Numbered from the stretch's first letter, positions 37,440-50,675 are shown. The stretch: 64,000 nt of DNA from Gossypium raimondii (GCF_025698545.1 NC_068572.1:3472001-3536000), one strand, 5' to 3'. The notes: generated by a model not told the origin, from the letters alone. A program made the numbers and translations.

Positions 37440-37695
37440 AATTCTAAGAAAATCTTGATCTAAGACGATGGTTTTTCAAATATCACTAAATGATTAATAT
37501 CATTACTAATTATCTTAGTTAGGCGATCTGCTACTCTATTATTTGTTCTATGGATACTCCTGAAATTTACTCTCTAATCTTTGAGACATAAATCATTAAT
37601 CGTCTGAACTTCAACAACATTGCTAACCGTTGTAAGTCTGGTTTAAATAATCTCCATAAGCAAAGCATTGTCACTCTCCAATTCAACTTATGTAA
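37440..37695 (-). pseudogene. RNase H-like (RVT_3) remnant, LINE-derived
   Basis: Minus-strand translation gives VELESDNALLMEII, then NVVEVQTINDLCLKD and HRTNNRVADRLTK, which match the plant RVT_3 (PF13456) RNase H pattern, including the DNALL and 'RxxNxxAD' positions. Stops interrupt the frame (after EII and after CLKD). No reverse transcriptase is found next to it, so it is a truncated LINE or LINE-derived gene fragment. Confidence 0.65.
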
Positions 37696-38725
37696 GAGTT
37701 AAAACAATATTTTTATAGTTTTTAAAAGAATTAAAATAAAATTTGATTTTTTTTTAGTATCAAATTATAATTTTATCATATATAATCTTAAAATTTAAGT
37801 TGAAGGGGCTAAAACATAATTTTCCCACTTTAGGGTAGCTCCCGGCCCCCTACATTTTTTTTGTTTTCACCCGTACGAATCTAAATTGATTAGACCTTGA
37901 AACTAATGAATTGGAATTTATTTGAATGTGAAATTATTTACACTTTAAAAAAAATTGAGTTAAAAATAATCTGAACATTTATTAATTTCAAAATATATAA
38001 AAATATTGAAGGTTAAAAAATAATATTAATAATGTCAAATAAATAAAATTTATCAGCATAATAAATTATAAATAAATATATTTTAAATAGGACTATAATA
38101 TAAATAGATAGATTTAATTGTACCAATAAGTGTTAGATGCAACATTGTAATTTTATAATAAAAAATGAGATTTGAACTTGAAGATATATTGTTGAAAAGG
38201 ACAACTACGAATCTTGAACATAAATTGTAAAACGAACATAGGAAATAATTCAAAAGAAATTGGATGTAAAATATCTATACTAAATTTTGTGTAAAAAAAA
38301 TATTTAATTTTTTTGTCAAGGGTAAATTATAAAATTAGTCACTTAATTATTAGCATATTTTTGCTTTGGTCACTAAACTACAATTTTTTTATTTTCATGC
38401 TTTTTTTAAAAATTGATATAATTGCACATTTAGTTCTCAACATTTACGTATTCTATCAATTTAATCCCAAGTCCTGAATAATTCAACAAATTAAACCTTC
38501 CATATTTACAATTTCTATTTTTGTTAGTTGTCTTATTCTTGTAATAAGACTAATTTGGGAAGAAGATCGAGTGGATGATGATAAATCCAAGGCTTGTTCA
38601 AATCCTAATTCTTGATGTTCAAGTTGGATGGATCGTTTTGAATTTTATTATTAAATAATCAAAATGACATTTTCTAAATTTAATTATTTACATTAATATT
38701 AATGCTTTTAATTATTAAACAAATA

Positions 38726-38874
38726 TCATGGGTACTGTTGCCAATATAGGAAGACGTGAGTTCGAACACGCTGAAGCGCATTGTCTTCTTATTTATGAGT
38801 TGAGGAGGGACAATAGGTAATTTTAAGCATTGTGTCGAAAAGAGCAAATATGATCAAAAACTGTTAAAAAAATC
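38726..38874 (+). mobile_element. tRNA-derived SINE (copy 3)
   Basis: Perfect 12-bp duplication ATTAAACAAATA at 38714-38725 and 38875-38886. The body has the B-box-like GAGTTCGAACACG, CTGAAGCGCATTGTCTTC and a 3' A-rich tail. The 5' end is shorter than in copy 4. Confidence 0.85.
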
Positions 38875-38982
38875 ATTAAACAAATAAATAAATTTTAAAT
38901 ATTTAACAAAATATACTTTTGTTATAATGGTATGATCTTATCAAATCAATTTTTTTATCGGTTCCTTGATTTATATTATATC

Positions 38983-39335
38983 TGTTGGAACATTTTCAAA
39001 TATATAGCGTTTCAATAGTTGCAAATGAAAAATTATAAATAAAAAACTGTCACTGTTTATAATAATGAATTATGTTTCTTAAATTCTAAAGTTATGTCAT
39101 TTGATTATTAACAGAGAGTCATAAGTATTCAGTTAATTATTCAAGTAGATATATATTGAATAATTATGTTTATTGCTAAATATATGACTATCCATCCGAG
39201 TTGTTTTGTCTTTATAAAGAGAGACATAAAACCTCTTGTAAATAGGAGTGAACTTTTATTTGTAAAGCACACTCAAATAAATATAAAATAAAGTCTTTCT
39301 ATTCTCCCACCATTCCTTATATTTCTAGATTGACA
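38983..39335 (+). mobile_element. LTR-like fragment
   Basis: Starts TGTTGGAACATTTTC, has a TATA-like TTTATAAAGAGAGAC and ends near CCTTATATTTCTAGATTGA. This layout is typical of a copia LTR, but no partner or duplication was found. Old and isolated. Confidence 0.35.
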
Positions 39336-39347
39336 CCATGTTTAGTT

Positions 39348-39543
39348 GTTTTTTTTATTTAATAAATTCATTATAAGTTTTCATCATATATTTTTTATAT
39401 ATATATAATGGCCTAGAATTATCCATAATCACTCCCTAATCCATACTAACTCATAAATAGAAAGATAATGCGCTTCAATGTACTCGAACTCACGTCCTCT
39501 TGTATTAACAACAATATTCATACCAATCAACTAAATCGACAAT
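39348..39543 (-). mobile_element. tRNA-derived SINE (copy 4, near full length)
   Basis: 196 bp, duplications CATGTTTAGTT (39337-39347) and CATATTTAGTT (39544-39554), one mismatch. Minus-strand body matches copy 1 throughout, including the CTCGAACTCACGTCCTC block (B-box in reverse). Confidence 0.8.
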
Positions 39544-40019
39544 CATATTTAGTTTTATATTGAAAATCATTAGTTAATGAAGTTAAATCATAATTTTGAT
39601 TGAAAAAGAAATTCTTGGAATTATAAGAAAAATCCATGGAGTATGCTTTATGCCAAAATAACTTAGCATGTTTTAATTTCTTTTCAACGTGTTATAAGTT
39701 TATGATTCTGATTTTGCTTTTTGGAATTTTCTTAATAGAATACTTTTGTTCATTTTCTTAAAGAACTTGAAATTAATATGTTACTTTATTTTTATATATA
39801 TATATATATATAATATTTATATATTTACAATTTTTAAGCTTCCACTTAAGAGGAAAATCGATTTTTCTTAAGCTTCAGCAAAAATTAGAATACTTGGGCA
39901 AAAGCTTTCAGGTAGACTTATTATCCGTTATGTTAGATTTGAAGTTCCGTCCAAAAAGTGGAATAACTTGGATAAAAATATAGATTTAAGAAATAGATTT
40001 TAGACAATAAATAAAGGTT

Positions 40020-40522
40020 GCTTTCTAAACGAGCTGGGTCTGGAGTAGGATTTTTTGACTTGGGGCCGACTTGAATTAGCCTAAACTTTCTTTCTTTTTT
40101 CTCCTACTGTTTTGTTGTCATTTCGTTATTTTATTGTTACTGTTTTATTGTTATTTTTTAAATATTGTATGACTCTTACTTTATTGTTAATTTTGTTACT
40201 ATTTTAGAGACATCTGTTTACTAAGTTACAACTGTTTTAGTGTTATTTAAGTATAAAGCTTTTTAATGTATTTTCAATTTGTTGAAAATATTAATTTTAA
40301 TGTTTTTAGTGTATTTGATGTATTATATTTTTAAAATTTATTTTTATATAAAAAATAATTAAAAAATTTAATACCGACAGGCCGGGTCGAGCTTGAAATT
40401 AACATTGTTAATCTCGATCGGATTTGGATAGAATTTTAAGCTTATTTTTTAGACCGGACAGAACCCAAACCTAAAAAATAGACCTAAATTTTTTGTATCG
40501 ACCCGACCCATAATCCATTCTA
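40020..40522 (-). mobile_element. GGCCC hAT-type element, decayed (copy 4)
   Basis: Read in reverse it begins TAGAATGGATTATGGGTCGG and shares the internal block TATACTTAAATAACACTAA with the copy at 59480-60152. The other end has lost its terminal repeat. Same subfamily, opposite orientation. Confidence 0.6.
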
Positions 40523-40902
40523 CTCTCATACTGCAAATGTTTTTCGAGACACAAGCCTTTGGGTTTATATCGTCAATACAATCTTCTTTCTAAGCTAGTT
40601 TAATTACAAAAGTTAAACAACAAAAAATAATAGAGATAATCAATGGAATTAACTAACAGCATAAAGGGTTAAATTTATTAAAATATTCAGAATTAAAATT
40701 AAATTGACAGAATGGGTGAAAAATGATTTAATGGAGGATGACTAAGATGGAAACAAATGAAATTTTGTGTAGTTCAACGGCTAAAATAGAAACACACTAA
40801 TATTTAAGTGATTGATTGTATAGTTTACCCCAATATTTATACCACTTAAATAATAATTTACACCCATGTTAACATATCTTTTTATTATAGGTATGGGATA
40901 AA

Positions 40903-41192
40903 ATTAGTTTTTGTATTATTAAATAGATTAATTTAGTTTTTTATTATTAAAAATTAATTAAATATGAATTGTAATAAAACTAATATTTATTGTATAAAAT
41001 GTCTTGAAAATTGTTATTTTACAATTGCAGTTCAATTTCGAACCAAATATTTAATTTACAAAAGCATAAAAACTTTAAAAATATTAATTATGTTCTATTC
41101 TAATTTGACCTTATTTGATTCTTTTAATAATAGAATAGCTAAATTGATCCATTCAATAGTAGAACTAATTTGATCTCGTCCCACATACTTTC
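40903..41192. repeat. Small foldback element
   Basis: The left GGGATAAAATTAGTTTTTG and the right in reverse GGGACGAGATCAAATTAG start arms that both continue TTAAATAGATTAATTTAG / TTGAATGGATCAATTTAG. About 290 bp, non-coding; no matching duplication. Confidence 0.5.
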
Positions 41193-41214
41193 ATATGTTT
41201 ATATAAAAAATAAA

Positions 41215-41491
41215 GGGTAAACTCCACTAAAGGTCACTTTATCTTATTTTAGTCACTCTAAATTTTTTTTCTCAATTCAGTCACTTTAAAGAGTAAACAA
41301 AGTGCCATGTGTCGTCATTCAATTGACTAATGTGCCATGTCAACAATCTGTTTGTGGATTAACAGAATTTTTAACGACACTAACTAGTTCAAACAATGAT
41401 CTTAATTAGAGTGACTAAATTGAGAGAAAAAATTAGAATGACCAAAATAGAACAAATCCTATTTTATAGTGACCTTAGGTGTAATTTACCC
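41215..41491. mobile_element. Mutator-like MITE
   Basis: 277 bp with ends GGGTAAACTCCACTAAAGG and (reverse of right) GGGTAAATTACACCTAAGG. The 9-bp flanks are AAAAATAAA (41206-41214) and TAAAATAAA (41492-41500), one mismatch. Same broad family as the MITE at 5955-6360. Confidence 0.8.
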
Positions 41492-41500
41492 TAAAATAAA

Positions 41501-42085
41501 ATAATGTGGAGTGGAATTTATTTCCCTCTCCAAGAATTTAAACTAGGATAAAAATATTTGAATTATAAAATATGGCTGGAGCTTGGAAGTATCCGGGACG
41601 CTTCTCCCCCGCCGATATGAAATACTAAATTTGTAATGCCTTAATTACCCTCCTCGCATCACAAATATTGCACCTTCCCCATTCTACATGTTAGCGTCCA
41701 CTTTATTGCCAGTTAGGCCGTTACTGAGCAAGGGTATTTCAGTACATTGGCTTTCAAACTCGAAATTTGATGAAAAAGAAAAACAGATTAAAAACGCTAT
41801 CGAAATCTGAAATCCTTTAAATCTTAAAATAAAAATAAAAAAATCAGCTCAGTCTTCGGCTCTTGGCAGTTACCGGTTTCAGTTTACGTTCATTGTGAAT
41901 CGTTAATGCAATTAGAGCAAGAGCAACCGTGATGTGTAGGCTCAGTGAGTCAACCGCTCGACTCGGTTTCTCACTCGGATAATTCACACAGCTGAAAGGG
42001 AGATCAAAAATGGAACCTAGCATTTTCGTTATCCGTTTCCTAGATCTGAGTTGGTGAGATTTGACGCGTTGTATTCGACTCGGGA
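41501..42085 (+). other. Upstream region and 5' UTR of BIG2-like gene
   Basis: No other gene. From about 41860 the base composition becomes more balanced, typical of a 5' leader, up to the ATG at 42086. Confidence 0.45.
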
Positions 42086-45000
42086 ATGGCTTCTGCGGAA
42101 GCCGATTCCCGCATTAGCCTATTGGTAGTCCCGGCGCTAGAGAAGATAATAAAAAACGCTTCGTGGCGGAAGCACTCGAAACTGTCTCATGAATGCAAAT
42201 CGATTCTCAAGACACTCACTTCTCCTTCGCCTCCGCCTTCGTCTGCGTCTCCGTCGGATTCGGAGCCGGAAAACTCGATCCCTGGACCAATCAACGATGG
42301 CGGCCAAGTAGAGTATTCACTCGCTGAATCGAAGTCTATTCTTAGTCCTCTGATCAATGCTTGTGCAACCTCTTTCAACAAGATCGTCGATCCCGCCGTT
42401 GATTGCATTCAGAAGATAATTGCACACGGGTACCTGCGTGGCGAAGCGGACCCCACAGGAGGCCCCGAGGCTCAGCTGTTATCCAAATTGATTGAATCCG
42501 TGTGTAAATGCCACGCTGTAGGTGATGAATCCATTGAATTGCTGGTATTGAAAACGCTTTTAACCGCGGTAACTTCCATCTCGTTGCGAATTCACGGTGA
42601 CTGTTTGTTGCAAACTGTGAGGACTTGTTATGATATATACTTAGGGACCAAAAATGCGGTTAATCAAACGACTGCGAAAGCTACTTTGATTCAAATGTTA
42701 GTTGTTGTCTTTAGGAGAATGGAGGCTGATTCTTCAACGGTTCCGGTTCAGCCAATTGTAGTGGCTGAATTGATGGGACCAATTGAGAAATCGGATGCTG
42801 ATGGATCAATGACTCACTTTGTTCAAGGGTTTATAACTAAAATCATGCAGGACATTGATGGAGTGTTTAATCCAGCGACACCAAGTAAGATTTCTTTAGG
42901 AGGCCATGATGGCGCATTTGACACTACTACTGTTGAAACCACGAATCCTACTGATTTGCTGGATTCTACTGATAAGGATATGTTGGATGCAAAATATTGG
43001 GAGATTAGTATGTATAAGACAGCACTGGAAGGGAGGAAAGGAGAGTTGGCGGATGAGGAAGCAGAGAGAGACGATGATTTGGAGGTTCAGATTGGGAATA
43101 AGTTAAGGCGGGATGCGTTTTTGGTGTTCAGAGCACTTTGCAAGTTGTCGATGAAGACACCACCTAAAGAGGCTTTGGCGGATCCCCAGTTGATGAGAGG
43201 GAAGATTGTGGCACTGGAATTGTTGAAGATCTTTTTGGAGAATGCTGGAGCTGCTTTTAGAACAAGTGAAAGGTATCTTTCTGTTCCCTCTTTGCACATA
43301 TTTCTCTGCTTTTATTGATTGTTCTAATTTGCAATCCGAGAAGGTTCTTTTTAAGGATTTAGTTCTGCATTTTCTTAACTATTAAGTTCTAATTGTTGAA
43401 GTTTCTTGATATGTCCTAATATAGTTTTCTGAATATGTTTTAGTATGTGCTGGAGGATAAATATGTGCTGAATATAGGTTATATTCACAAACAACACTAA
43501 GGTTTAGGCACTTGGGTAATGAGTCTCGAAGCACTGCCAAAACCATTGTAATTAGATTTTGAGACATCTGAGATGGCTTTTCCTTATGAGCTGATAAAAG
43601 TAAACCTTAGTAGTATAGAATTTTTCTGGATATTTTAAACCATATTGTGTTGTAATCTTCTGGTTGTGTACCCTTTGAACATTTAACAAATTGTTCTGGG
43701 TGTTTTAGTGATGTGCCTTTTTATTGACCAATTTAGTTCTAACCCTTGGTTACTTTGGAAACCGGCGGTGTATTTACTTGTTTATTTAATAACACTGTTG
43801 CTTCAATTAATATTCCAGCGCCAGCTTTAGTTCTTGATTTGTCTAAGAGATTTTATTCTATGTTTATAGTGAGATTTAAAAAAAAAAAATTTAAAGATAC
43901 ATTTCATGTTTTAACATGGGTATTACTATTTACTAGTACATATAATATATTTTTCCTTGATTAAAGTTGATTGTTTTTTATTCCTTTTCCACATTTCATT
44001 TTTGTTTGCTCATAGTACCTATACTGAATTTGAATTTTCCTACTGGTGAAAATGCTTCTGGTGGTACAGGTTTTTAGGAGCCATTAAGCAGTACTTGTGT
44101 CTGTCACTGTTGAAGAACAGTGCTTCAACTCTTATAATCGTTTTCCAGCTTTCTTGCTCCATTTTCATTAGTCTGGTGTCGAGGTTTCGAGCTGGCTTGA
44201 AAGCCGAGATCGGAGTATTTTTTCCTATGATTGTTCTGAGGGTCTTGGAAAATGTTGCTCAACCTAATTTTCAGCAAAAGATGATAGTTCTCCGTTTTCT
44301 GGATAAACTTTGTGTTGATTCACAAATCTTAGTAGATATCTTTATTAACTATGATTGTGATGTCAATTCGTCAAACATATTTGAGAGGTATTCTCCTACC
44401 TTTGTAATTTTATCGAACTTAAGAAAATATGTTTGTTAGACTTTAATTACTTTTGTATTTTCCCCATTATTTTCATTATGGCTCTTTCCAGAATGGTCAA
44501 TGGACTTCTGAAAACAGCTCAAGGTGTTCCTCCTGGTACAGCGACAACACTATTGCCTCCCCAGCAAGCAACCATGAAATTTGAAGCTATGAAATGTCTA
44601 GTGGCTATTTTGAAATCAATGGGAGGCTGGATGAACAAACAGTTGCGCATTCCAGATCCTTATTCTACCAAGAGATTTGAAGCAGCTGAGAACAGTCTTG
44701 AACCTGGAACTGTCCCCATGGAAAATGGGAATGGGGATGAGCCTGCTGAAGGGTCAGATTCTCAATCTGAAGCCATTAACGAGTCTTCTGAAATTTTAAC
44801 AATTGAGCAGCGTCGAGCTTACAAGCTTGAACTTCTGGTATGTCTCCAGATGATGTCTAGTAAACTGATCTGACTGTACTCATTTTAGCTGATCATGATT
44901 CATGAAATCTAACATAAAATTCCTGGCAGGAAGGTATATCTCTTTTTAATCGGAAGCCTGAAAAAGGAATTGAATTTCTAATCAAAGCAAGAAAGGTTGG

Positions 45001-48000
45001 TAACTCCCCGGAGGAGATAGCGGCTTTTCTTAAAAATACATCTGGTCTGAAGAAAACGTTGATTGGTGATTATCTCGGAGAAAGGGAAGATTTACCACTG
45101 AAAGTGATGCATGCCTATGTTGACTCCTTTGACTTTCAAGGCATGGAGTTTGATGAGGCAATCCGAGCCTTTTTGCAAGGTTTTAGGTTGCCTGGTGAGG
45201 CACAAAAGATTGATCGAATCATGGAAAAGTTTGCTGAGCGTTATTGCAAATGTAACCCTAAGGCTTTCATCAGTGCTGATACTGCATATGTCCTCGCTTA
45301 CTCTGTCATAATGCTCAATACTGATGCTCATAACCCTATGGTTAAGAACAAGGTGCATATACATTACCTGATCTTGTTTCCATTTAGTGCTTGAAAATTG
45401 ATGTTCTCCCTTTTCCTAAATTGAAACGTGCAGATGTCAGCTGATGATTTCATAAGAAACAATCGTGGCATAGATGATGGAAAAGATTTGCCAGAAGAAT
45501 GCTTAAGATCATTATTTGAACGGATATCAAGAAATGAGATCAAAATGAAAGATGATGATTTGTCTATGCTACAGAAACAGTCAATGAATTCCAACAGAAT
45601 TTTAGGTCTGGACAATATCTTGAATATTGTGATACGCAAGAGTGATGAAGACGAGCATATGGAGACCAGTGATGATTTTATCAGGCACATGCAAGAACAA
45701 TTTAAAGAAAAAGCTCGCAAATCTGAGTATGATCAACTGCCATTTGAGCTTTTATGTTGATGCTTTACTGTAGAGAGATTCCTGTTTGCCTGTATATAGC
45801 TGAACCATCTTACTAGGTCTTTCCTCTTTAAAATCTTATGCCTTTATATTTTGTTAGAATAAGGTGAAATCCTGGGTATTTTTATCAATTTTTTAGATGG
45901 CTCACGCTTAATTAATCTGTTAAGATGTTGTAAATATTATATACTATTTTAGATATTTTCACTTTACCTTGTGGTATTTTTAACAGGACCTCCCACCACC
46001 TTCCATCTTTATGTGCACATGTTCCCTGAAATGTGGCATTTAACATTTGAAAAAGAAACTCTGTTGTTGATTGCCATTTGATTTCCATTGTACTGGCAAT
46101 TTGTAGGTCAGTTTATTATGCAGCCACAGATGTGGTGATTCTGAGATTCATGGTTGAGGCAAGCTGGGCTCCTATGTTGGCTGCGTTCAGTGTGCCTCTT
46201 GACCAAAGTGATGATGAAGAAGTAACAGCATTGTGTATTGAAGGCTTCTGCTGTGCAATTCATATCACTGCTGTGATGTGCATGAAGACTCATAGAGATG
46301 CATTTCTGACTTCATTAGCTAAGTTTACTTCACTCCACTCTCCAGCAGATATAAGGCAGAAAAATATAGATGCAATCAAGGTTAGCATTTTGGCTTGTTC
46401 TGCAGTGAATATTTTGTCAGTAACCCTTCTCTATTTTTATTCTGAAAATTACTATAAAGTGCTTAATTTTTGTGATATTTTTCTCTTTGTCTTCTCTTTT
46501 CAAATGCTTGTAATCTTGCAAACTCTGTAATGCTGTATGGTCACATCAGTTAGAATGCTTTATTTCATTTTAGCCATTGCTGATATTCATTGTAATCTTT
46601 GGTTTTGAGATGACAATGTATGGTTGACTTACTCATGGTTGACTTACTCAACTTCACCTCAAAAGGAATGTCATTACGGCAAAATTTTCCATACTTTTAC
46701 TAAAATTGTTTCCCATGTATTTTTGAAGTTATTCTTTAAGTAGAAGCTTTAATAAGTGGCCTTAGGGAACTCATTAGTGAGACCCATTATTTGAACTCTA
46801 TGAAAATTTCCATTTGCTTGTGGACCTAACATAGAATTTTCCTTTTACATTGTTAATAGGCGATAGCTACAATTGCAGATGAAGATGGAAATTATTTACA
46901 AGAGGCTTGGGAGCATATTTTGACATGTGTGTCACGGTTTGAACATTTGCATCTATTGGGAGAGGGTGCTCCTCCGGATGCCACTTTCTTTTCCTTTTCT
47001 CAGAATGAATCAGAAAAATCTAAGCAAGCTAAGTCAGCTGGTCTTCCTGTTATAAGGAAGAAGGGTTCAGGAAGAATTCAGTATGCTGCTGCTGCTGTGA
47101 TGAGGGGCTCATATGATAGTGCTGGTATTGGAGGTAATACTGGGACAATCACATCTGAACAGATGAACAATTTAGTCTCTAATCTCGACATGTTAGAACA
47201 AGTTGGAAGCTCTGAAATGAATCGTATATTCACACGTAGTCAAAAATTGAATAGCGAGGCTATAATAGACTTTGTTAAGGCTCTTTGCAAGGTGTCCATG
47301 GAGGAATTGAGATCTACATCTGACCCTCGGGTTTTTAGCCTTACAAAAATTGTTGAGATAGCGTAAGAATCATTCCACTTCTCTTCCTTTGGCTTAAACT
47401 TAATGCATTTTGTTTATGTTTCTTGACTGCTAATTTTCTGATATGCTGACAGGCACTATAACATGAACCGGATTCGGCTTGTATGGTCAAGCATCTGGCT
47501 TGTACTCTCTGATTTCTTTGTGACCATTGGCTGTTCTGAAAACCTGTCAATTGCGATTTTTGCGATGGACTCTTTACGGCAGCTATCAATGAAATTTTTA
47601 GAGCGAGAGGAGTTGGCTAATTACAATTTCCAAAATGAATTTATGAAGCCTTTTGTTATTGCAATGCAGAAGAGTAGTGCTGTTGAAATCCGAGAATTAA
47701 TCATCAGATGTGTCTCACAAATGGTGTCATCTCGAGTCAATAATGTCAAATCAGGGTGGAAGAGCATGTTCATGGTATTGAATTTTTAATATCTATCACA
47801 CAATATATATATATCATAGTTTTGATACCTTAATCTTTGATCTATTTATTATTGAACCGATAAATCTTTCAGGTTTTCACCACTGCAGCTTATGACAACC
47901 ACAAAAACATTGTACTACTAGCCTTTGAAGTAACAGAAAAGATTATTCGAGACTATTTCCCATACATAACCGAAACTGAAACAACCACATTCACAGATTG

Positions 48001-49974
48001 TGTGAATTGCCTAATTGCATTCACCAACAATCGATTCAACAAGGATATTAGTCTCAATGCAATTGCTTTTCTGCGATTCTGTGCCACAAAACTTGCTGAA
48101 GGGGATCTCAGCTCCGCATCTATCAAAACTGATAAGGAATCGGGTAATACTTCTCAATCTTCACCTAGCAAGGGAAAGGACGGAAAACAAGAAAACGGAG
48201 AGCTGATTGATAAGGATGATCATCTCTATTTTTGGTTACCTTTGTTGGCTGGTAAGGAAAAATGAACCAGTTGTTTCAATGTTACTAGGCATTCGAATTT
48301 GCTTTATTTTCAAAATTTTAATAATACTTTTATCTTCTTACTATACAAATGCTTTATGTTCTGAAGTGAAATTACATTACATTTTTCTGTGTAGGTTTAT
48401 CAAAACTTGGCTTTGACCCTAGACCGGAAATTAGGGAGAGTGCTTTACAAGTGCTGTTTGAAACTTTGAGCAACCATAGTCACCTCTTCTCACTACCATT
48501 ATGGGAAAAGGTGTTTGAATCTGTCCTTTTTCCAATATTTGAATACGTACGCCATGCTATCGATCCATCAGGTGGTGACCCACCTGAGCAGGGAATTGAT
48601 AGTGAAATGAGTGAGATTGATCAAGATGCATGGCTCTATGAGACGTGCACCCTGGCACTTCAACTGCTTGTAGATCTTTTCGCGAGTTTTTATAATACTG
48701 TCAATCCACTTTTACCGAAGGTTCTCTCTTTACTTGTAAGTTTTATCAAGCGTCCTCACCAAAGCCTAGCTGGAATCGGGATTGCTGCATTTGTACGTTT
48801 GATGACCAATTCTGGTAATCTTTTCCTCGAGGAGAAGTGGCTGGAAGTAGTTTCTTCAATAAGAGAAGCCGTTAATGCAACACTTCCTGATTTCTCGTAC
48901 TTCGTTAGTGGGGATATCACACTTGAAGGCAATGGACATGTATTGAATGACCAAAGCAATGAGGCTTCTCATGGTTCTGACACGTCTCGTGGTGATTCAG
49001 AGAGCCTAGGAAAGCAACGTCTTTATGCTTCTTTATCTGATACGAAGTGCCGAGCTGCTATTCAGCTTTTGTTGATTCAGGTCCGACTTCTCATCTTAAT
49101 ATTGAAATATAATCAGAAATCTATCCTCTTAAATCGAATGGAAATTGCTATATGTGTTGTACCCCTATTATGATATTTGAAACTGTCTGAATCTCAAATC
49201 TGGTAGTCCCGTAGGATACTTCACTATCGGAATTTACTTTGTGGATGTAGTTTCTATGCTGATTGGCTCTCTACCATTGTTTGCATGAATATTCAACTAG
49301 ATACCAAGGTTTTAAGTTCAAAATGGGGCTAACTTTGAGTTCAACTCTTTTTATCCCGACAGGCGACGATGGAAATTTACAACATGCATCGAACTCGCAT
49401 ATCAGCTAAGAACATCTTAGTCCTTGTTGATGCAATGCATGATGTAGCATCCCATGCTCACGGGATCAACAACGATGCCATATTACGTACCAAGCTTCTA
49501 GAGTTTGGTCGGATGACACAAATGCAGGATCCTCCATTATTACGTCTCGAGAACGAATCGTATCAATTTTGCCTTACATTCTTGCACAATCTGATATTAG
49601 ATAGGCCTCCAAGTTTTGAGGAAGCAGAAATAGAGTCCCATATTGTTGGTCTTTGCCAAGAGGTTTTATTGTTTTATATCGAAAGCGCATGCTCAGGACA
49701 GACTTCCGTAACATCCGCCGATGGCCAAACCCAATGGTTGATCCCTTTAGGTTCCGGGAAACGAAAAGAACTGGCCGCACGTGCACCTCTTGTCGTAGTG
49801 ACTCTACAGACCATATGCACCCTCGGAGACACTTTGTTCGAGAAGAACTTAGCTAAGTTCTTCCCTCTTCTTTCGAACTTGATAAGTTGTGAACATGGTT
49901 CAAATGAAGTCCAGGCAGCTCTCAGTGATATGCTCAACTCCTCAGTTGGTCCACTTTTGCTTCAATCCTGTTGA
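42086..49974 (+). CDS. BIG2: BIG-type ARF guanine-nucleotide exchange factor (Sec7)
   Basis: Eleven exons: 42086-43272, 44070-44387, 44492-44837, 44930-45352, 45434-45726, 46107-46380, 46860-47362, 47453-47774, 47873-48251, 48395-49080 and 49363-49974; 1780 aa, all GT-AG and in frame. It activates ARF GTPases at the trans-Golgi/endosome and drives vesicle budding. The N-terminal DCB/HUS region ([33 protein letters not shown]) precedes the Sec7 domain at about 618-807, with FRLPGEAQK (catalytic Glu707) and MLNTDAHNP. Long HDS repeats follow ([38 protein letters not shown]). Start, length and sequence fit Arabidopsis BIG2 better than BIG5 by recall; BIG1-4 are close, so the number is tentative. 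All key residues seem present. The 797-bp first intron holds no other gene. Confidence 0.93.
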
Positions 49975-50313
49975 TCTTCGAGATTCGACCGTCATGGTAA
50001 ATATGTTTCTTTTCCCTTTTTCTTTTTGCCTCTTATTAACTCCATAGTTTTCCTTCTATGTTGCTCCGGCTCTTTTTCTTTAATGAGTTGAGTATCGGCG
50101 TCCGACACCCATATCGGGTATAGGGATATGATACTTCAAAGTTTTTTTTTTTTTTTTTAATGAAAAAAGAAAGTAAATACACTTTGTGTCGGACACATTC
50201 AAATTCGACACAGCCTCTTTTGTTTTCTCCTTTAGTTAATAATAATTGATTTTTGAAGAGTTGGTTTCCAATACTGCTTTTGAACTGAATAGCTATTCTT
50301 TTTGGATTAGTAG
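49975..50313 (+). other. 3' flank of BIG2-like gene, with dispersed repeat at 50085-50215
   Basis: Probable 3' UTR. At 50085-50215 words GAGTATCGGCGTCCGACACC and GGGATATGATACTTCAAAG, then TGTCGGACACATTC, resemble the repeat found in the RPS13 and PBF1 introns; an 18-base T run lies inside. Confidence 0.4.
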
Positions 50314-50322
50314 AAAAATAAA

Positions 50323-50675
50323 GGCTAAAATATGTTATAAGTTCTTGTACTTTTCATAAATTTGGAATTTAATCTTTTACTTTTATTTTTAAGAATTTAG
50401 TCCTTCTATATTTTAGATTTTAAAATTTAGGTACTACTATTAATACTATTAAAATTATTTTTTAAATTCAAGTTCATTACAACATTTGTTTAGTTACATT
50501 GTTACCAAGTGAGTTTTTTTCTTCAAAATATTACACCAATAAATTTAACAATATTAACAATTGAACTTTAATTTTGAAAATTGAAAAGTGAAAAGACTAA
50601 ATTCCTGAAAATAAAAATATAAGGACTAAATTCTAAATTTGTGAAGAATACAGGAATCTATGGTATATTTCAACC
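50323..50675. mobile_element. Mutator-like MITE
   Basis: 353 bp with perfect 9-bp duplication AAAAATAAA (50314-50322 and 50676-50684). Ends GGCTAAAATATG and (reverse of right) GGTTGAAATATA; arms continue AATTTGGAATTTAATC against AATTTAGAATTTAGTC. Non-coding. Confidence 0.85.

Larger units (their letters stand above)
38320..40830. mobile_element. Long-TIR element (Mutator-like) with nested insertions
   Basis: The left end GGGTAAATTATAAAATTAG and the right end in reverse GGGTAAACTATACAATCAA begin inverted arms that stay alignable for about 220 bp (CACTTAATTATTAG against CACTTAAATATTAG, TTCTATCAATTTAAT against TTCTGTCAATTTAAT). Total span is 2.5 kb, but two SINEs, an LTR-like piece and a hAT-type copy lie inside. 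No matching 9-bp duplication was seen (TTTTGTCAA against CAATATTTA), so two half elements remain an alternative. Confidence 0.5.

Noticed and set aside
43746-43964. Open frame in the first BIG2 intron
   Set aside because: AT-rich, low complexity and without similarity to a known family; lies within an intron.
45726-45760. BIG2-like exon extension past KARKSE
   Set aside because: Intronic read-through; splicing at GA|GTATGA joins in frame to SVYYAATD at 46107.
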